Source: Rhizobium sp. CCGE531 (GTDB taxonomy: Bacteria > Pseudomonadota > Alphaproteobacteria > Rhizobiales > Rhizobiaceae). Taken from it: a DNA stretch of 64,000 nucleotides. Shown piece after piece: positions 1 to 9,934 of this stretch; position 1 is the first letter of the stretch, and every line of letters begins with the position of its first letter. The notes under the pieces were generated by a model. It was not told the origin of the DNA, did not search any database, and worked only from the letters and a program-made list of their open reading frames with translations. Location of the stretch: assembly GCF_003627795.1 (NCBI RefSeq), contig NZ_CP032684.1:1651001-1715000 (forward strand). Reading direction: 5' to 3'. A program made the translations under genes and the position numbers.

Positions 1-201
1 TGAAAAAGAGGCATCCGTCCGACCTCAATCAGAAGGTCGTCGAGGTACCTGGCGCGGGGCATGATGACGAGGCGATGCTCACGTCCGATTGCAGTATTTC
101 GGTCTTGTTCGATCGACCGATCCCGCAATCCTGCCCGGTCGTCGCCGGAACGGCAAAAGGGGCCGGAGCGCAGCCGTAGCATTGTCCGAGCAGTCGATGC
201 G
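1..201. other. Window edge, no gene recognised
   Basis: These 200 bases lie downstream of the minus-strand acyltransferase gene. Open frames cross the stretch on both strands, but none has a recognisable product or a convincing ribosome binding site. I see no terminator hairpin with a T-run. It may contain the 3' flank of a gene lying outside the window. Confidence 0.4.
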
Positions 202-1200
202 TCAGCTGCGATATGCCGGTCGCGGGCGCCGGGATCGCGTTTTCCGGAGGATCGGTCGTTCTATGAACAGGTAACAAACGATGGCAAAAGCCAGCGAACC
301 CAATGCGATGAACACGGGCTGTGCGCCGTGCGGCACCCCGATACGCAACAGCAGCGCCGTTACCATGACGGCCATGAGCACGTGCCAAACGTAAATGGAA
401 TAGGAGGCATCCCCCAGAAAATGCAGGGAGGCCAGTTTGGGCACGCGCCGCTCCCGTTCTGCGAAAACAGCGCCCGATAACAGCAGCACCGCAGGGATGC
501 CCCAACGAACCGCCCGGTCGACATGAGGCGCCAGGTCACTCGCCAGCAGCAGCACGAAGCCGGCAATCATCAGGCCGATGGCGGCGTAAAAGGGCAGCCG
601 AAAATCCTGCTTCCACAAGTGTCCGATGATGATTCCGGCCGCGAATTCAAGAATGACCGGCTCCGTGAAAACACTGAGATAGCCAAGAGGCAGCAGATAA
701 TGCGCAATGACGATGCTCACCAGAGCCGCCATCAGGAACCACAACCGCCTGAACGCCGGCAGGAGCAATGAAATGGAGAAGACGAGATAGAAGAACATCT
801 CGTAGGACAAGGTCCAACCTTGCTCGACAACGGGATGCAGCGCTTCGTCCTTCAATACGGGCAGGAAAAGCAGCGAGCCGATCAAATTCTCGGCGCTCGC
901 GTTCGTGTTGAAGAAGAACTGCGGTTTCAACACGGCTATGACGAATGTCGCCGCCGTCGCAATCCAATAAAGCGGCACTATTCTGATGAGCCGACGCAAC
1001 ATGAATTGCTGCGGCCCCACAGGTTTTCCCTCGGTCGTGACCCACATGATGAAGCCGCTGATGACGAAGAATATATCGACGCCCGCCGCCCCGATCTGGA
1101 ATCTAAGGCCGTACGCCTCGCTGATGTGGAAGCAGAGCACGGAGATCGCGGCGATGCCCCGCAGATATTGAATGCCTGTGATGTCGTTGCCGATTTTCAA
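202..1200 (-). CDS. Acyltransferase 3 family membrane protein (OafA/YrhL-like)
   Basis: Predicted polytopic inner-membrane O-acyltransferase of the acyltransferase-3 family, which transfers acyl groups to surface sugars or other envelope glycans. The N-terminus shows the family signature: YLRGIAAISVLCFHISEAYG, then a GVDIFFVISGFIMW segment. Many hydrophobic segments follow, and near the end comes the typical SYSIYVWHVLMA motif. The frame is open up to an ATG at 1311. I prefer a TTG at 1200 because GAGAGG sits seven bases before it and the family signature begins about ten residues later, giving about 332 aa. The acceptor substrate cannot be read from the sequence. The gene stands alone, and the next gene on this strand is more than 300 bases upstream. 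Confidence 0.85.
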   Translation of the reverse strand: MKIGNDITGIQYLRGIAAISVLCFHISEAYGLRFQIGAAGVDIFFVISGFIMWVTTEGKPVGPQQFMLRRLIRIVPLYWIATAATFVIAVLKPQFFFNTNASAENLIGSLLFLPVLKDEALHPVVEQGWTLSYEMFFYLVFSISLLLPAFRRLWFLMAALVSIVIAHYLLPLGYLSVFTEPVILEFAAGIIIGHLWKQDFRLPFYAAIGLMIAGFVLLLASDLAPHVDRAVRWGIPAVLLLSGAVFAERERRVPKLASLHFLGDASYSIYVWHVLMAVMVTALLLRIGVPHGAQPVFIALGSLAFAIVCYLFIERPILRKTRSRRPRPAYRS

Positions 1201-1528
1201 AACGGTGCCTCTCACGCGACTGGAATGCCGCCGCCAAGACCTTGCAGGCCGATTTGGCGATAGGAATGAGTCGAAAGGCCGGACACTCACGCAGAATGGC
1301 TTGGAGGGCACGGCGGACCGAATGTCAGTCGGGACAATTTCAGTGAAAACGGATGATTTCCCGCCGATTTCATGTCAGAAATCAGGCATTTCGGTTTGGG
1401 CGCGGTCGCTGCAAATTCGGGATTCTAGCTAGGTACGGCTTTGCTGGGAGGGTATATGAATGAGTAGGTACCGACAGACCTAAAATAAATGTATTGGTTT
1501 GATATACCTGAAAGCATAACGGCGGTGC
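1201..1528. other. Intergenic gap, AT-rich toward 1528
   Basis: No gene is supported here. Composition changes visibly at about 1430, from GC-rich DNA like the rest of the window to AT-rich DNA (TATATGAATGAG, TAAAATAAATG). This change probably marks the left border of the AT-rich islet that carries the next two genes. No direct repeat, tRNA fragment or transposase remnant was recognised at the border. Confidence 0.5.
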
Positions 1529-1918
1529 TTATGCATGAACACGCGGAAAGTCGCGAACATGTACTTTATCTTCTGCAGCCATTTCTAGCGCCGATAGATA
1601 GGCGTATTTTTGTTTTTCTTCAAACACCTGTTCGCCCAATGTTTGCGTGACTTCTTTTAAAACATCCACCAACTCGATGAAATCTGGGCAGTTAACTCCC
1701 AGCCGGTTGCGAAGTTTTCTTACATAAAAATTCTTGAATCCCTTGAGTTTAAAACCCACAAGAGAACGATCTTCCATCGAAAAAATTAGAGTTAAAATCG
1801 GATCTATTCTCCTATAGATTGTAGGAGAGGACATGCGCAAGTACTCAAGGCTATCTGAGTCTTCGTAATAGATAGCCACAGGTTCGTATTCCTTTAAAGC
1901 TACCAAATCTATTTTCAT
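1529..1918 (-). CDS. Hypothetical protein, AT-rich islet, second gene
   Basis: A 129-aa protein of unknown function with no signal peptide or membrane segment. Residues 14-65 read as alternating hydrophobic strands (VAIYYEDSDSLEYL, ILTLIFSMEDRSLVGFKLKG). This loosely resembles the small beta-rich DUF2283-type fold, but the resemblance is weak and I do not assign the family. The C-terminal half looks helical and charged (FIELVDVLKEVTQTLGEQVFEEKQK). Codon use is clearly AT-richer than in the flanking genes. It starts 18 bases after the stop of the upstream gene on the same strand, so the two are probably co-transcribed. A small partner protein such as an antitoxin or immunity protein is possible from size and arrangement only. 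Confidence 0.6.
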   Translation of the reverse strand: MKIDLVALKEYEPVAIYYEDSDSLEYLRMSSPTIYRRIDPILTLIFSMEDRSLVGFKLKGFKNFYVRKLRNRLGVNCPDFIELVDVLKEVTQTLGEQVFEEKQKYAYLSALEMAAEDKVHVRDFPRVHA

Positions 1919-1936
1919 CGCTACGTATCCGCTTTT

Positions 1937-2554
1937 CTACCATAGACGGCGGCGATATCTTTGTTTGTGGTCAATGGGCAGTAGGCCACTTTCGTCGGCT
2001 TCAACGACTTCCCAATGAGTTACGATACCGCGGCTCATCGGAGTCGATTTGCCTGATGGGGGGTGGCGACCGTAAGGGTAATCCATCCTTACATATATGA
2101 CACAAACCAAATCCGACGGTATCGTCACCGCTTCGATGACGCATCCCATGGACGGTGCATATTTAAAACGTACACCAGGTTTCGTGACATAAGCGTAGAC
2201 GTCATAACCTTGATCGTCATCTCCCAAGGGTCTCTTAATACCACGAAAACATGCATGTGCGCTACTCATTGAACGAAGTGAGGCCAGCACATCGCTATTT
2301 CGCCATCGTATCAATGCATTATTAACAGGCGGTATTTGGCCGTGGACTAGACACCAAAGATCTAACAAAGGCTGTCGGTGCCCGGCCTCTAAGGCTTTTC
2401 TGACGTTAGCGCCAGCTATACGAAAGGTCGTTGGCTCCGAACGATTTTCTGGCGACGGGCATATGATTGTTTGCGGAACTTCAATCCATGCGGAGGGCTT
2501 TCGCCCCCCGCCGTTAATCAAGACCAAGTTATGATTTTCAACAGGGCGGCGCAT
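1937..2554 (-). CDS. Hypothetical protein, AT-rich islet, first gene
   Basis: A 205-aa soluble protein that I do not recognise. I chose the ATG at 2554 because GGGAGGT lies about nine bases upstream. A longer in-frame extension to 2665 would overlap the end of nrdJ by almost 90 bases and is unlikely. The C-terminus has a distinctive block: hydrophobic strands (GCVIEAVTIPSDLVCVIYVRMD), then GIVTHWEVVEAD, then LPIDHKQRYRRRLW. It begins 23 bases after the nrdJ stop on the same strand, so read-through transcription from nrdJ is possible. Base composition is visibly lower in GC than nrdJ, which suggests acquisition. It probably forms a two-gene unit with the next gene. Confidence 0.6.
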   Translation of the reverse strand: MRRPVENHNLVLINGGGRKPSAWIEVPQTIICPSPENRSEPTTFRIAGANVRKALEAGHRQPLLDLWCLVHGQIPPVNNALIRWRNSDVLASLRSMSSAHACFRGIKRPLGDDDQGYDVYAYVTKPGVRFKYAPSMGCVIEAVTIPSDLVCVIYVRMDYPYGRHPPSGKSTPMSRGIVTHWEVVEADESGLLPIDHKQRYRRRLW

Positions 2555-2577
2555 CAAACATACACCTCCCGTATCAA

Positions 2578-5500
2578 TCAAGAGCAGCCGCTCGTTGCCC
2601 CGCACGTGTCGCACTTCTCGCAGGTTCCATTCCGGACCATCGTGAAGTTTTGGCACTCCGTGCACATGTTGCCGGTGTAGCCCTGCATGATGGAGCGGGC
2701 GCGGCGTTCGGATTCGAGCTTCTTGGCTTCCGTCTTGGCCGTTGCCGCGTCGCTTGCGGCCTTGTCGGTGAAGAGGCCGGTGGTTTCGCTCGCCAGTTCC
2801 TCTGCAATCTCTTCGGCCAATTCCTTCGCACGCTCCTCATAGTCGCGCTTGAAGGCGACCACTTCGGAGGTCGAGACCGCACTCGTCGGCTCCAGCTTGC
2901 GCACCGTGTTGCCGGCAAAGGCGGTGACGGTCGAAAGCGAGGCTGCGCGTGCCGGCGCGGCCGTTGCCGCACCCTTGATCTCGGCTGCCGGACGCTCGCC
3001 TGATGTCGGAACCAGCGTCGGCTTGTAGCCGCGGGTCAGGCCCTTGGAGACGACATCGGCCTTGCCTTCGGAAACGCCGCGCCCAAGCGCCGTGTTGCTG
3101 AAGTCCGAAGTGTCGACATGGGCAAGATCGTGACGGCCGAGATAGGAGATCGCCAGTTCACGGAACACGTAGTCGAGGATCGACGTCGCATTCTTGATCG
3201 CGTCGTTGCCGGTGACGATACCGGCCGGCTCGAACTTGGTGAAGGTGAAGGCGTCGACATATTCCTCGAGCGGCACGCCATATTGCAGGCCGAGCGAGAC
3301 CGAGATCGCGAAGTTGTTGATGAAGGCGCGAAGCGCTGAGCCTTCCTTGTTCATGTCAAGGAAGATTTCGCCGAGACGGCCGTCGTCATATTCGCCGGTG
3401 CGCAGGAAGATCGTGTGCCCGCCGATCTTAGCCTTCTGGGTGTAACCCTTGCGGCGGCCGGGAAGCTTTTCCTGTGTGCGCACGACCTTCTCGATCACGC
3501 GTTCGACGATCTTTTCCGTGATGGTGACGGCCTGGGCGGCAGCAGGGGCCCGCAGGAGTTCCTCCAGCGCATCCTCGTCGCTATCGTCCTCGATCAGCGA
3601 GGCGTTCAGCGGCTGGCTGAGCTTGGAGCCGTCGCGATAGAGCGCGTTGGCTTTGAGGCCGAGCTTCCAGGACAGCATATAGGCGTTCTTGCAATCCTCG
3701 ACGGTCGCTTCATTCGCCATGTTGATCGTCTTGGAAATGGCGCCCGAGATGAAGGGCTGGGCAGCCGCCATCATGCGGATATGGCTTTCGACCGAGAGGT
3801 AGCGCTTGCCGATCTTGCCGCAGGGATTGGCGCAATCGAAGACGGCGAGGTGCTCGTTCTTGAGGAACGGCGCGCCTTCCAGCGTCATCGCACCGCAGAC
3901 ATGGATGTTGGCGGCCTCGATGTCCTTCCTGGAGAAGCCGAGGTGATCGAGCAGGTTGAAGCTCATATCGGCCATCTGCTCGTCGGAAACCTTCAGCGTG
4001 CCCTTCAGGAAGTCGGCGCCGAGCGTCCACTGGTTGAAGACGAACTTGATGTCGAAGGCGCTCTTCAGGGCGGCGTTGACGGCATCGATCTTCTCGGTCG
4101 TAAAGCCCTTGGCCTTCAGCGACGAGGGGTTGATGGCCGGCGCCTGGTTCAGGTTGCCATGACCGACGGCATAGGCCTCGATCTCGGCAATCTGGCTTTC
4201 GGAATAGCCGAGCGAGCGCAGCGCTTCCGGAACGGCACGGTTGATGATCTTGAAGTAGCCGCCGCCGGCAAGCTTCTTGAACTTCACCAAGGCGAAGTCC
4301 GGTTCGATGCCGGTCGTATCGCAATCCATGACGAGGCCGATCGTGCCGGTCGGCGCAATCACGGTCGCCTGCGCGTTGCGGTAGCCGTGCTTCTCGCCGA
4401 GTTCCAGCGCCTTGTCCCAGGCAGCCTTGGCGTGAGCGACGAGATCCTGGTCCGGGTTCTCGGAGTGGATGAGCGCCACCGGATTGACCGACAGGTTCTC
4501 ATAGCCCGAGGTTTCGCCATAGGCGGCGCGGCGATGGTTGCGGATGACGCGCAGCATATTCTCGCGGTTTGGCTGGAACATCGGGAAGGTCCCGAGTTCC
4601 GACGCCATTTCGGCCGAGGTCGCATAGGCGATGCCGGTCATGATCGCGGTCAGCGAGCCGGCGATGGCGCGGGCTTCGTCGCTATCATAGGGAATGCCCG
4701 ACGACATCAGCAGGCCGCCGATATTGGCATAGCCGAGGCCGAGCGTGCGGTATTCATAGGAAAGTTCGGCGATGCGGCGCGAGGGGAACTGCGCCATCAT
4801 CACGGAGACTTCGAGAACGACGGTCCAGAGACGAACGGCGTGCTCGTAATCGGCGATGTTGATGCGCTTCGTCGCCGCGTCCTTGAAGGTCATCAGGTTC
4901 AGCGAAGCGAGGTTGCAGGCCGTGTCGTCGAGGAACATGTATTCCGAGCACGGGTTGGAGGCGCGGATCGGGCCGGCTGCCGGGCTGGTGTGCCAGTCGT
5001 TCATCGTCGTGTTGAAATGCAGGCCCGGATCGGCCGATGCCCAGGCGGCGTAGGAGATGGATTCCCAGAGGTCGCGAGCCTTCAGCGTCTTGATGACCTT
5101 GCCGTCCTTGCGGGCGGTCAGGTTCCAGTCGCCGTCACTCTCGACAGCGCGCAGGAAGTCGTCCTTGATGGAGACGGAATTGTTGGAGTTCTGGCCCGAT
5201 ACGGTCAGGTAGGCTTCCGAATCCCAGTCCGTGTCGTAGGTCTTGAATTCGAGATCCTTATAGCCCTGGCGGGCGAACTGGATGACGCGCTGGACGTAGT
5301 TTTCCGGAACCTGATCCTTCTTGGCAGCGCGGATTTCGCGCTTCAGGGCAGGGTTCTTGGCCGGATCGAAGCAGTCCTCATTATCGCCTTCGCAATTGAC
5401 CGTGGCCTTCATGATCGCCTTCAGGTGCTTGGCGACGATCTTCGAGCCGGTCACGAGAGCGGCAACCTTCTGCTCTTCCTTGACCTTCCAGTTGATGTAT

Positions 5501-6375
5501 TCCTCGATATCCGGATGATCGATGTCGACGACGACCATCTTGGCGGCGCGTCGCGTCGTGCCGCCCGACTTGATGGCGCCGGCGGCGCGGTCGCCGATCT
5601 TCAGGAAGCTCATCAGGCCGGAGGAACGGCCGCCGCCGGAAAGCTTTTCGCCTTCGCCGCGCAGCATCGAGAAGTTCGAGCCGGTGCCGGAGCCATACTT
5701 GAAGAGACGCGCTTCGCGAACCCACAGGTCCATGATGCCGCCCTCGTTGACGAGGTCGTCCTCGACGGACTGGATAAAGCAGGCATGCGGCTGCGGATGC
5801 TCATAGGCCGACTTGGACTTGGTGAGCTTGCCGGTGAAGGGATCGACATAATAATGGCCCTGGCCAGGGCCGTCGATGCCGTAGGCCCAGTGCATGCCGG
5901 TGTTGAACCACTGCGGCGAATTCGGAGCGACGCGCTGGGTGGCGAGCATATAGGCAAGCTCGTCGCAGAAAGCCGAAGCGTCTTCCTCGGAGGAGAAGTA
6001 GCCGCCCTTCCAGCCCCAATAGGTCCAGGTTCCGGCCAGACGGTCGAAGACCTGGCGCGCGTCGGTTTCGGAGCCGCTCTGCTGCTCCTTCGGCAGGTCC
6101 TTCATGGCCGCATCATCGGGCACGGAACGCCACAGGAAGGAAGGAACGTCGTTTTCCTCGACCTTCTTGAGCTTGGCGGGCACGCCGGCCTTGCGGAAAT
6201 ACTTCTGCGCGAGAATGTCGGCTGCAACCTGCGAGAACTGCGCGGGCACGTCGATGTTTTCGAGGCGGAAGACGATCGAGCCGTCGGGATTCTTGATCTC
6301 GCTGGTCGCCTTGCGGAATTCGATCTCCGCATAGGGTGACTGGCCGGCCTTCGTAAAACGGCGTTCGATGCGCAT
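2578..6375 (-). CDS. nrdJ: Vitamin B12-dependent ribonucleotide reductase (class II)
   Basis: Adenosylcobalamin-dependent ribonucleoside-diphosphate reductase, which makes deoxyribonucleotides with or without oxygen. The protein is about 1265 aa, the usual length for the large rhizobial NrdJ. Visible family motifs include [20 protein letters not shown] in the catalytic core, [19 protein letters not shown], and a C-terminal cysteine-rich zinc-ribbon/redox tail (CTECQN...[13 protein letters not shown]) in the last 30 residues. The frame is open to 6471, but the ATG at 6375 gives the expected N-terminus (MRIERRF) and has GAGG nine bases upstream. Two NrdR-like palindromes lie in the 5' region, consistent with control by the NrdR repressor. 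I did not find a cobalamin riboswitch. Two AT-rich unknown genes follow directly downstream. Confidence 0.97.
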   Translation of the reverse strand: MRIERRFTKAGQSPYAEIEFRKATSEIKNPDGSIVFRLENIDVPAQFSQVAADILAQKYFRKAGVPAKLKKVEENDVPSFLWRSVPDDAAMKDLPKEQQSGSETDARQVFDRLAGTWTYWGWKGGYFSSEEDASAFCDELAYMLATQRVAPNSPQWFNTGMHWAYGIDGPGQGHYYVDPFTGKLTKSKSAYEHPQPHACFIQSVEDDLVNEGGIMDLWVREARLFKYGSGTGSNFSMLRGEGEKLSGGGRSSGLMSFLKIGDRAAGAIKSGGTTRRAAKMVVVDIDHPDIEEYINWKVKEEQKVAALVTGSKIVAKHLKAIMKATVNCEGDNEDCFDPAKNPALKREIRAAKKDQVPENYVQRVIQFARQGYKDLEFKTYDTDWDSEAYLTVSGQNSNNSVSIKDDFLRAVESDGDWNLTARKDGKVIKTLKARDLWESISYAAWASADPGLHFNTTMNDWHTSPAAGPIRASNPCSEYMFLDDTACNLASLNLMTFKDAATKRINIADYEHAVRLWTVVLEVSVMMAQFPSRRIAELSYEYRTLGLGYANIGGLLMSSGIPYDSDEARAIAGSLTAIMTGIAYATSAEMASELGTFPMFQPNRENMLRVIRNHRRAAYGETSGYENLSVNPVALIHSENPDQDLVAHAKAAWDKALELGEKHGYRNAQATVIAPTGTIGLVMDCDTTGIEPDFALVKFKKLAGGGYFKIINRAVPEALRSLGYSESQIAEIEAYAVGHGNLNQAPAINPSSLKAKGFTTEKIDAVNAALKSAFDIKFVFNQWTLGADFLKGTLKVSDEQMADMSFNLLDHLGFSRKDIEAANIHVCGAMTLEGAPFLKNEHLAVFDCANPCGKIGKRYLSVESHIRMMAAAQPFISGAISKTINMANEATVEDCKNAYMLSWKLGLKANALYRDGSKLSQPLNASLIEDDSDEDALEELLRAPAAAQAVTITEKIVERVIEKVVRTQEKLPGRRKGYTQKAKIGGHTIFLRTGEYDDGRLGEIFLDMNKEGSALRAFINNFAISVSLGLQYGVPLEEYVDAFTFTKFEPAGIVTGNDAIKNATSILDYVFRELAISYLGRHDLAHVDTSDFSNTALGRGVSEGKADVVSKGLTRGYKPTLVPTSGERPAAEIKGAATAAPARAASLSTVTAFAGNTVRKLEPTSAVSTSEVVAFKRDYEERAKELAEEIAEELASETTGLFTDKAASDAATAKTEAKKLESERRARSIMQGYTGNMCTECQNFTMVRNGTCEKCDTCGATSGCS

Positions 6376-6539
6376 GGTCCCAATCCTCATTCGTTGGTGT
6401 GCGCCCGCATGAAAGCAGGGCGCAAAAATTCTCATTCCGGCATCGCGATTCAACGCGCAGCCAGCTTTCAATCCGCTTTCTGACAGGGGGTGTCACCCGG
6501 AGATGAGCTTCCTGTATCTTGTGGTGATGGTGGCTGCAA

Positions 6540-6555
6540 ACACTAAATATAGTAT
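6540..6555. promoter_or_regulatory. Candidate NrdR box 1
   Basis: The 16-mer ACACTAAATATAGTAT matches 14 of 16 positions of the published-style NrdR box acaCwAtATaTwGtgt. It lies about 165 bases upstream of the nrdJ start in an AT-rich segment. NrdR is a zinc/ATP-cone repressor of ribonucleotide reductase genes. Binding here is inferred from the match. Confidence 0.55.
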
Positions 6556-6785
6556 TAACAGCTTATTGCCGCCAGTCCCCGCATATATTTTTTCGACGGC
6601 ATCGAGATCGACACAAAAACCCCCACGGCGGTCACCGGCAAAGGTGAATCGCCTTGAATCCAGATCCGATTTCGAATTGAGAACCAGCCCTCGTTTACCC
6701 GCCTGGTCCAGTCGCCGCCGCAACGTCGTCCATTAACTTTGAAAGACCCGATTCCGTCAAGGGGTGGTTTGCGATGGATTGTTAA

Positions 6786-6801
6786 CCACAATATCTTGTG
6801 G
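6786..6801. promoter_or_regulatory. Candidate NrdR box 2
   Basis: CCACAATATCTTGTGG is nearly palindromic and matches 13 of 16 positions of the NrdR box consensus. It lies about 410 bases upstream of nrdJ, 246 bases from the first candidate box. That separation is much larger than the usual closely spaced pair, so it could mark a distant promoter or be a looping site. Moderate evidence only. Confidence 0.4.
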
Positions 6802-7144
6802 GCTCACCTGTGGAAATTGGGGAAACGCCAGTAGAGTAGAAGAATCAAGAGCTTGGTGGGAGATGCTCGCCCTTTGTGCGGCCGAAGACGGCGCAAGCCC
6901 CATCACTGCCGGAGTCAAAAACGACAAAATTGTGACCGTGACCGGGATGCCATTGGCAAGGCAGCGAAATCATGCCGTGGCGCATCATGATTCGCTCGGA
7001 AACCCTTGAATTCCGCGCATTCCAGCTATTGTGACGCCTACTAAATCTAGTGGGCGCCGTAGCGCCCACCTCTATTACCGTCTTCCGGTTCAATCTCGAC
7101 ACGCAACGGAATCAGCGGGTGATTCGCAAAGCCGACAAGCGGGC

Positions 7145-7642
7145 TTAGCCGCGTTGACCCTTGGCGATCGGCTCCTGATAGGTGAAGCCCATGTCCCAGG
7201 GGAAGTAGATCCAGGTGTCCTGGCTGACTTCGGTGATGAAGGTGTCGATGGTCGGCACACCCTTCGGCTTGGCATAGACGCAGGCGAAATGCGCCTTCGG
7301 CAGCAGGTTGCGGACTTCGACGGCGGTCTTGCCGGTATCGGTCAGGTCGTCGATGACAAGCACGCCTTCGCCGCCATTGACCGTCAGTTCCGGCGCGATG
7401 CCTTTGAGCAGGTTCATTTCGCCTTGGCTGGAATAGTCGTGATAGGAGGCGACGCAGACCGTCTCGATCAGGCGGATATTGAGCTCGCGCGAGATGATGG
7501 CGGCCGGCACGAGGCCGCCGCGGGTGATACAGACGATTGCCTTGAATTCGCGGTTGAGGCCGGCAAGCCGCCAGGCAAGCGCGCGCGCATCGCGGTGGAA
7601 CTGATCCCAGGATACGGGAAAGGCTTTATCGGGCAGGGACAT
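7145..7642 (-). CDS. gpt: Xanthine/guanine phosphoribosyltransferase
   Basis: Purine salvage enzyme that joins xanthine or guanine to PRPP to make the nucleotide. The ATG at 7642 has CGGAG eight bases upstream and gives 165 aa, the usual Gpt length. The longer open frame to 8035 lacks this signal and is rejected. Visible motifs are [14 protein letters not shown] near residue 40 and the PRPP-binding loop [13 protein letters not shown] near residue 100. The C-terminus has the family-like [11 protein letters not shown]. It has no operon partner; nrdJ lies about 770 bases downstream. Confidence 0.92.
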   Translation of the reverse strand: MSLPDKAFPVSWDQFHRDARALAWRLAGLNREFKAIVCITRGGLVPAAIISRELNIRLIETVCVASYHDYSSQGEMNLLKGIAPELTVNGGEGVLVIDDLTDTGKTAVEVRNLLPKAHFACVYAKPKGVPTIDTFITEVSQDTWIYFPWDMGFTYQEPIAKGQRG

Positions 7643-7959
7643 GGCAGAAGCTCCGGGGCATGGAATAATAACGCGCCGGCAATGCCGGCGACCCTGAGCA
7701 GACCCCGCGGCGGGCGCGGACCATGAACCAAATCCGGAACGCGATTCGCTTGATATCTGCCTGAACAGGATCTCATCCGGGAAAAAGCCATATGCCTTTT
7801 CGGGACCATGCTCTGTCGACCGCGCGAACGGTTCCCTTGGCGGGAATTCTGTCATCGGTCGCTGCTTTCTGCTGGATTTGCCGGCAAAAGGCAATAGCCG
7901 CAAAGCCCGCAATCGGTGCACATCTGCACCGGAAACCGTTTGATTTGAGCTTTCGCGGC
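7643..7959. other. Intergenic gap between gpt and the stress-protein gene
   Basis: About 317 bases with no supported gene. Open frames here are extensions or shadows of neighbouring genes. I see no strong hairpin or operator apart from the gpt Shine-Dalgarno at its left edge. Confidence 0.4.
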
Positions 7960-8805
7960 TCAGCGGGCCAGAAGCGTCATCGCCGTCATCGATTGCAGCA
8001 AGGTGCGCGTCGTGCCGCCGAAGATCATCTGCCACAGCCAGGAATGCGTATAGGCGCCCATGACCAGCAGGTCGATGCTGTCATCCGCCAGGCGGTTTTC
8101 GATGACCTGCGATGGCGTCGACTTGCCGGTGCAGGCCGCCGTCTCGAACCTGGCGCGAACGCCATGGCGCGTCAGCGCCGCCGCGATCCGCACGCCGGTT
8201 TCCCGCGATGGGTGGGTTTCCTTCTCGGACGTGCTGACCGAGAGGATCTCGACCGAATCCGCGGCCTTGAGGAAGGGCAGGGCATCGAAAGTGGCGCGCG
8301 CCGCTTCCTTGGATCCGTTCCAGGCGATCAGCACGCGGCGGACCGGTTTCGGAGCGGTCAATATGTAGGGGATCAGAAGCACCGGGCGGCCGCTGTCGAA
8401 CAGGAAGGTTTCGACGTCGACCTGGGAGTCGCCGTATTTGGACGGGTCCGGCTGCACGGCAACCAGCAGATCGGCGCTGCGGGCGCTCTCGATCAGTGGT
8501 TCGGTGCCGTAGCCGACCGTGCTGGCAAAGCTGTGCCATTCGTAGTCGAGACCGGCGTTTTCCATCCTCGTGCGGAACAGCCGCTCGATTTCGAGTGCCT
8601 GGTTATGCGCGACATCCTGGAGAGCCTGCACGGCGACGGGGTCCGGGATTTCCATCGGCGCCACCAGCGGCACCGTCGAGACGATTTCCGCATGAAGGCC
8701 GACAACATAAGCGCCGTGTTCCCTAGCCAGCGCCGCCGCAAAATCGGCGGCGATGCGCGTGTTGGCGGGATTGTCGAGAACGGTCAATATGGTCTTGTAG
8801 GACAT
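7960..8805 (-). CDS. Tandem universal stress protein (UspA family)
   Basis: A 281-aa cytoplasmic protein made of two UspA-like domains. The first starts [27 protein letters not shown]. The second starts near residue 155 with [25 protein letters not shown]. The second domain ends with an ATP-binding-like motif, [22 protein letters not shown], which fits the G-x2-G-x9-G(S/T) pattern loosely. The start at 8805 has GGGAG eight bases upstream, which is better than the ATG at 8820. Usp proteins of this type are associated with stationary phase and stress survival; the exact ligand and trigger are unknown. The gene is monocistronic. Confidence 0.9.
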   Translation of the reverse strand: MSYKTILTVLDNPANTRIAADFAAALAREHGAYVVGLHAEIVSTVPLVAPMEIPDPVAVQALQDVAHNQALEIERLFRTRMENAGLDYEWHSFASTVGYGTEPLIESARSADLLVAVQPDPSKYGDSQVDVETFLFDSGRPVLLIPYILTAPKPVRRVLIAWNGSKEAARATFDALPFLKAADSVEILSVSTSEKETHPSRETGVRIAAALTRHGVRARFETAACTGKSTPSQVIENRLADDSIDLLVMGAYTHSWLWQMIFGGTTRTLLQSMTAMTLLAR

Positions 8806-8921
8806 GACGTGATCTCCCATGCGGAGGGGTTGGATCTGCGCATTATATCTCCATTCCGCGATAAATTAATGCGCTTCGATCACCTCTGGTTCCGTCACGG
8901 GATGCACTTATTTGTTGAGCG

Positions 8922-9695
8922 TCATGCCTCAGTCGACTGATTTTCCTTTGCTTTCGCCTGGCGGATGGCTTCGATCATCGCGCGTACTTCGGCTGCGACA
9001 TTTTCAACTAATTCAGCGGAACGGCCCCTCACGACGATTTCCGTCGAGAAGAACTGGCCGACATAGCGTGGATAGGAGCCGATGCTGGTGTCCGGATGCG
9101 CCTTCTGGATGAGCGCGAGCGGGGTGCCGATCTCGCCCTCGCCGTAAGGGCAGGAAATGGCGGTCGACAAAACACGCACCCCGGTCTTGAGCGTCGGTAT
9201 GACATTATCGAGCATCGCCTGGAAAACCTGCGGCACGCCGGCCATGACATAAACATTGCCGATGTTGAAGCCGGGAGCGGTCGAGACCGGATTGGCGATG
9301 TGCTTCGATCCGATAGGCATGCGGGCCATGCGCTGGCGTGCCTCGGTGAATTCCATCTCGCGCCGCGCATACATTTCGCCCATGATCCGCATGGCCTCGG
9401 CGTCGTGCTCGCAGGGTACGCCGAAGGCCTTGGCTATGGCATCGGCGGTAATGTCGTCATGGGTCGGGCCGATGCCGCCCGACGTGAAGACATAGTCATA
9501 CTGGCCGCGCAAGGCATTCAGCGCCGATACGATGGCATCCTCTTCATCGGCAACGATGCGAACCTCTTTCAGATCGATGCCGGCCAGCAGCAACACATCG
9601 GCGAGATGGCCGATATTCTTGTCCTTCGTCCGGCCGGAAAGCAGTTCGTCGCCGATGGCCAGCATGGCGGCTGTGACAATGGTATCGTTTGACAT
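8922..9695 (-). CDS. Molybdopterin-binding / CinA N-terminal domain protein
   Basis: A 257-aa protein with the MoaB/MogA-like fold of the CinA N-terminal domain. It shows AMLAIGDELLSGRTKDKN at the start and the signature FTSGGIGPTHDDIT near residue 75, then GVPQVFQAMLDNVIP. The C-terminal nicotinamide-nucleotide amidase domain of full CinA is absent, so the classical pyrophosphatase/amidase pairing cannot be assumed. The ATG at 9695 gives the family N-terminus, though the ribosome binding site there is weak. It is divergent from wrbA. Function beyond nucleotide or pterin binding is not established by the sequence. Confidence 0.85.
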   Translation of the reverse strand: MSNDTIVTAAMLAIGDELLSGRTKDKNIGHLADVLLLAGIDLKEVRIVADEEDAIVSALNALRGQYDYVFTSGGIGPTHDDITADAIAKAFGVPCEHDAEAMRIMGEMYARREMEFTEARQRMARMPIGSKHIANPVSTAPGFNIGNVYVMAGVPQVFQAMLDNVIPTLKTGVRVLSTAISCPYGEGEIGTPLALIQKAHPDTSIGSYPRYVGQFFSTEIVVRGRSAELVENVAAEVRAMIEAIRQAKAKENQSTEA

Positions 9696-9934
9696 GAGGA
9701 GATCCGTGAAAAAGCGCATCGGCGCGTTCGCAAAAAGTCCGAGATAGGTAGCGCCGTTTTCCGCGAATGCAAACGGTCGATTTCGGATCCTCGGCAATCA
9801 TCGGGAAGCGACGCAAATGAATTTTCGTCCACAGGGGATGAACAGTGCGTTCCGGGCATGGGGGCTGCGCTGCTGTCGCTCCGCTGATACAACACTCCGC
9901 GACAATCAACGCGTCCAACAAACGGGAGACGTTC

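Larger units (their letters stand above)
6376..7144. other. Long nrdJ upstream region without a supported gene
   Basis: About 770 bases between gpt and nrdJ, both on the minus strand. Short open frames occur on both strands (for example 6764-7009 plus and 6845-7102 minus), but none has a recognisable product. The stretch contains AT-rich segments and two NrdR-box-like palindromes, so it is best read as the nrdJ promoter/leader. I looked for a B12-box consensus typical of cobalamin riboswitches and did not see one. Confidence 0.5.

Noticed and set aside
3415..6339. 974-codon open frame on the plus strand
   Set aside because: It lies antisense to nrdJ, which has clear motifs and full family length. 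High GC with few stops on the opposite strand explains the long shadow frame.
6578..6593. Third NrdR-like site
   Set aside because: Only the ATATAT core matches; the flanking bases and the 38-base spacing do not fit.
6376..7144. Cobalamin riboswitch upstream of nrdJ
   Set aside because: It was expected because NrdJ needs B12, but I could not find a B12-box-like core on the minus strand. A covariance-model search would settle it.
7792..8940. 382-codon plus-strand frame
   Set aside because: It runs antisense through the universal stress protein gene, whose two Usp domains are clear.
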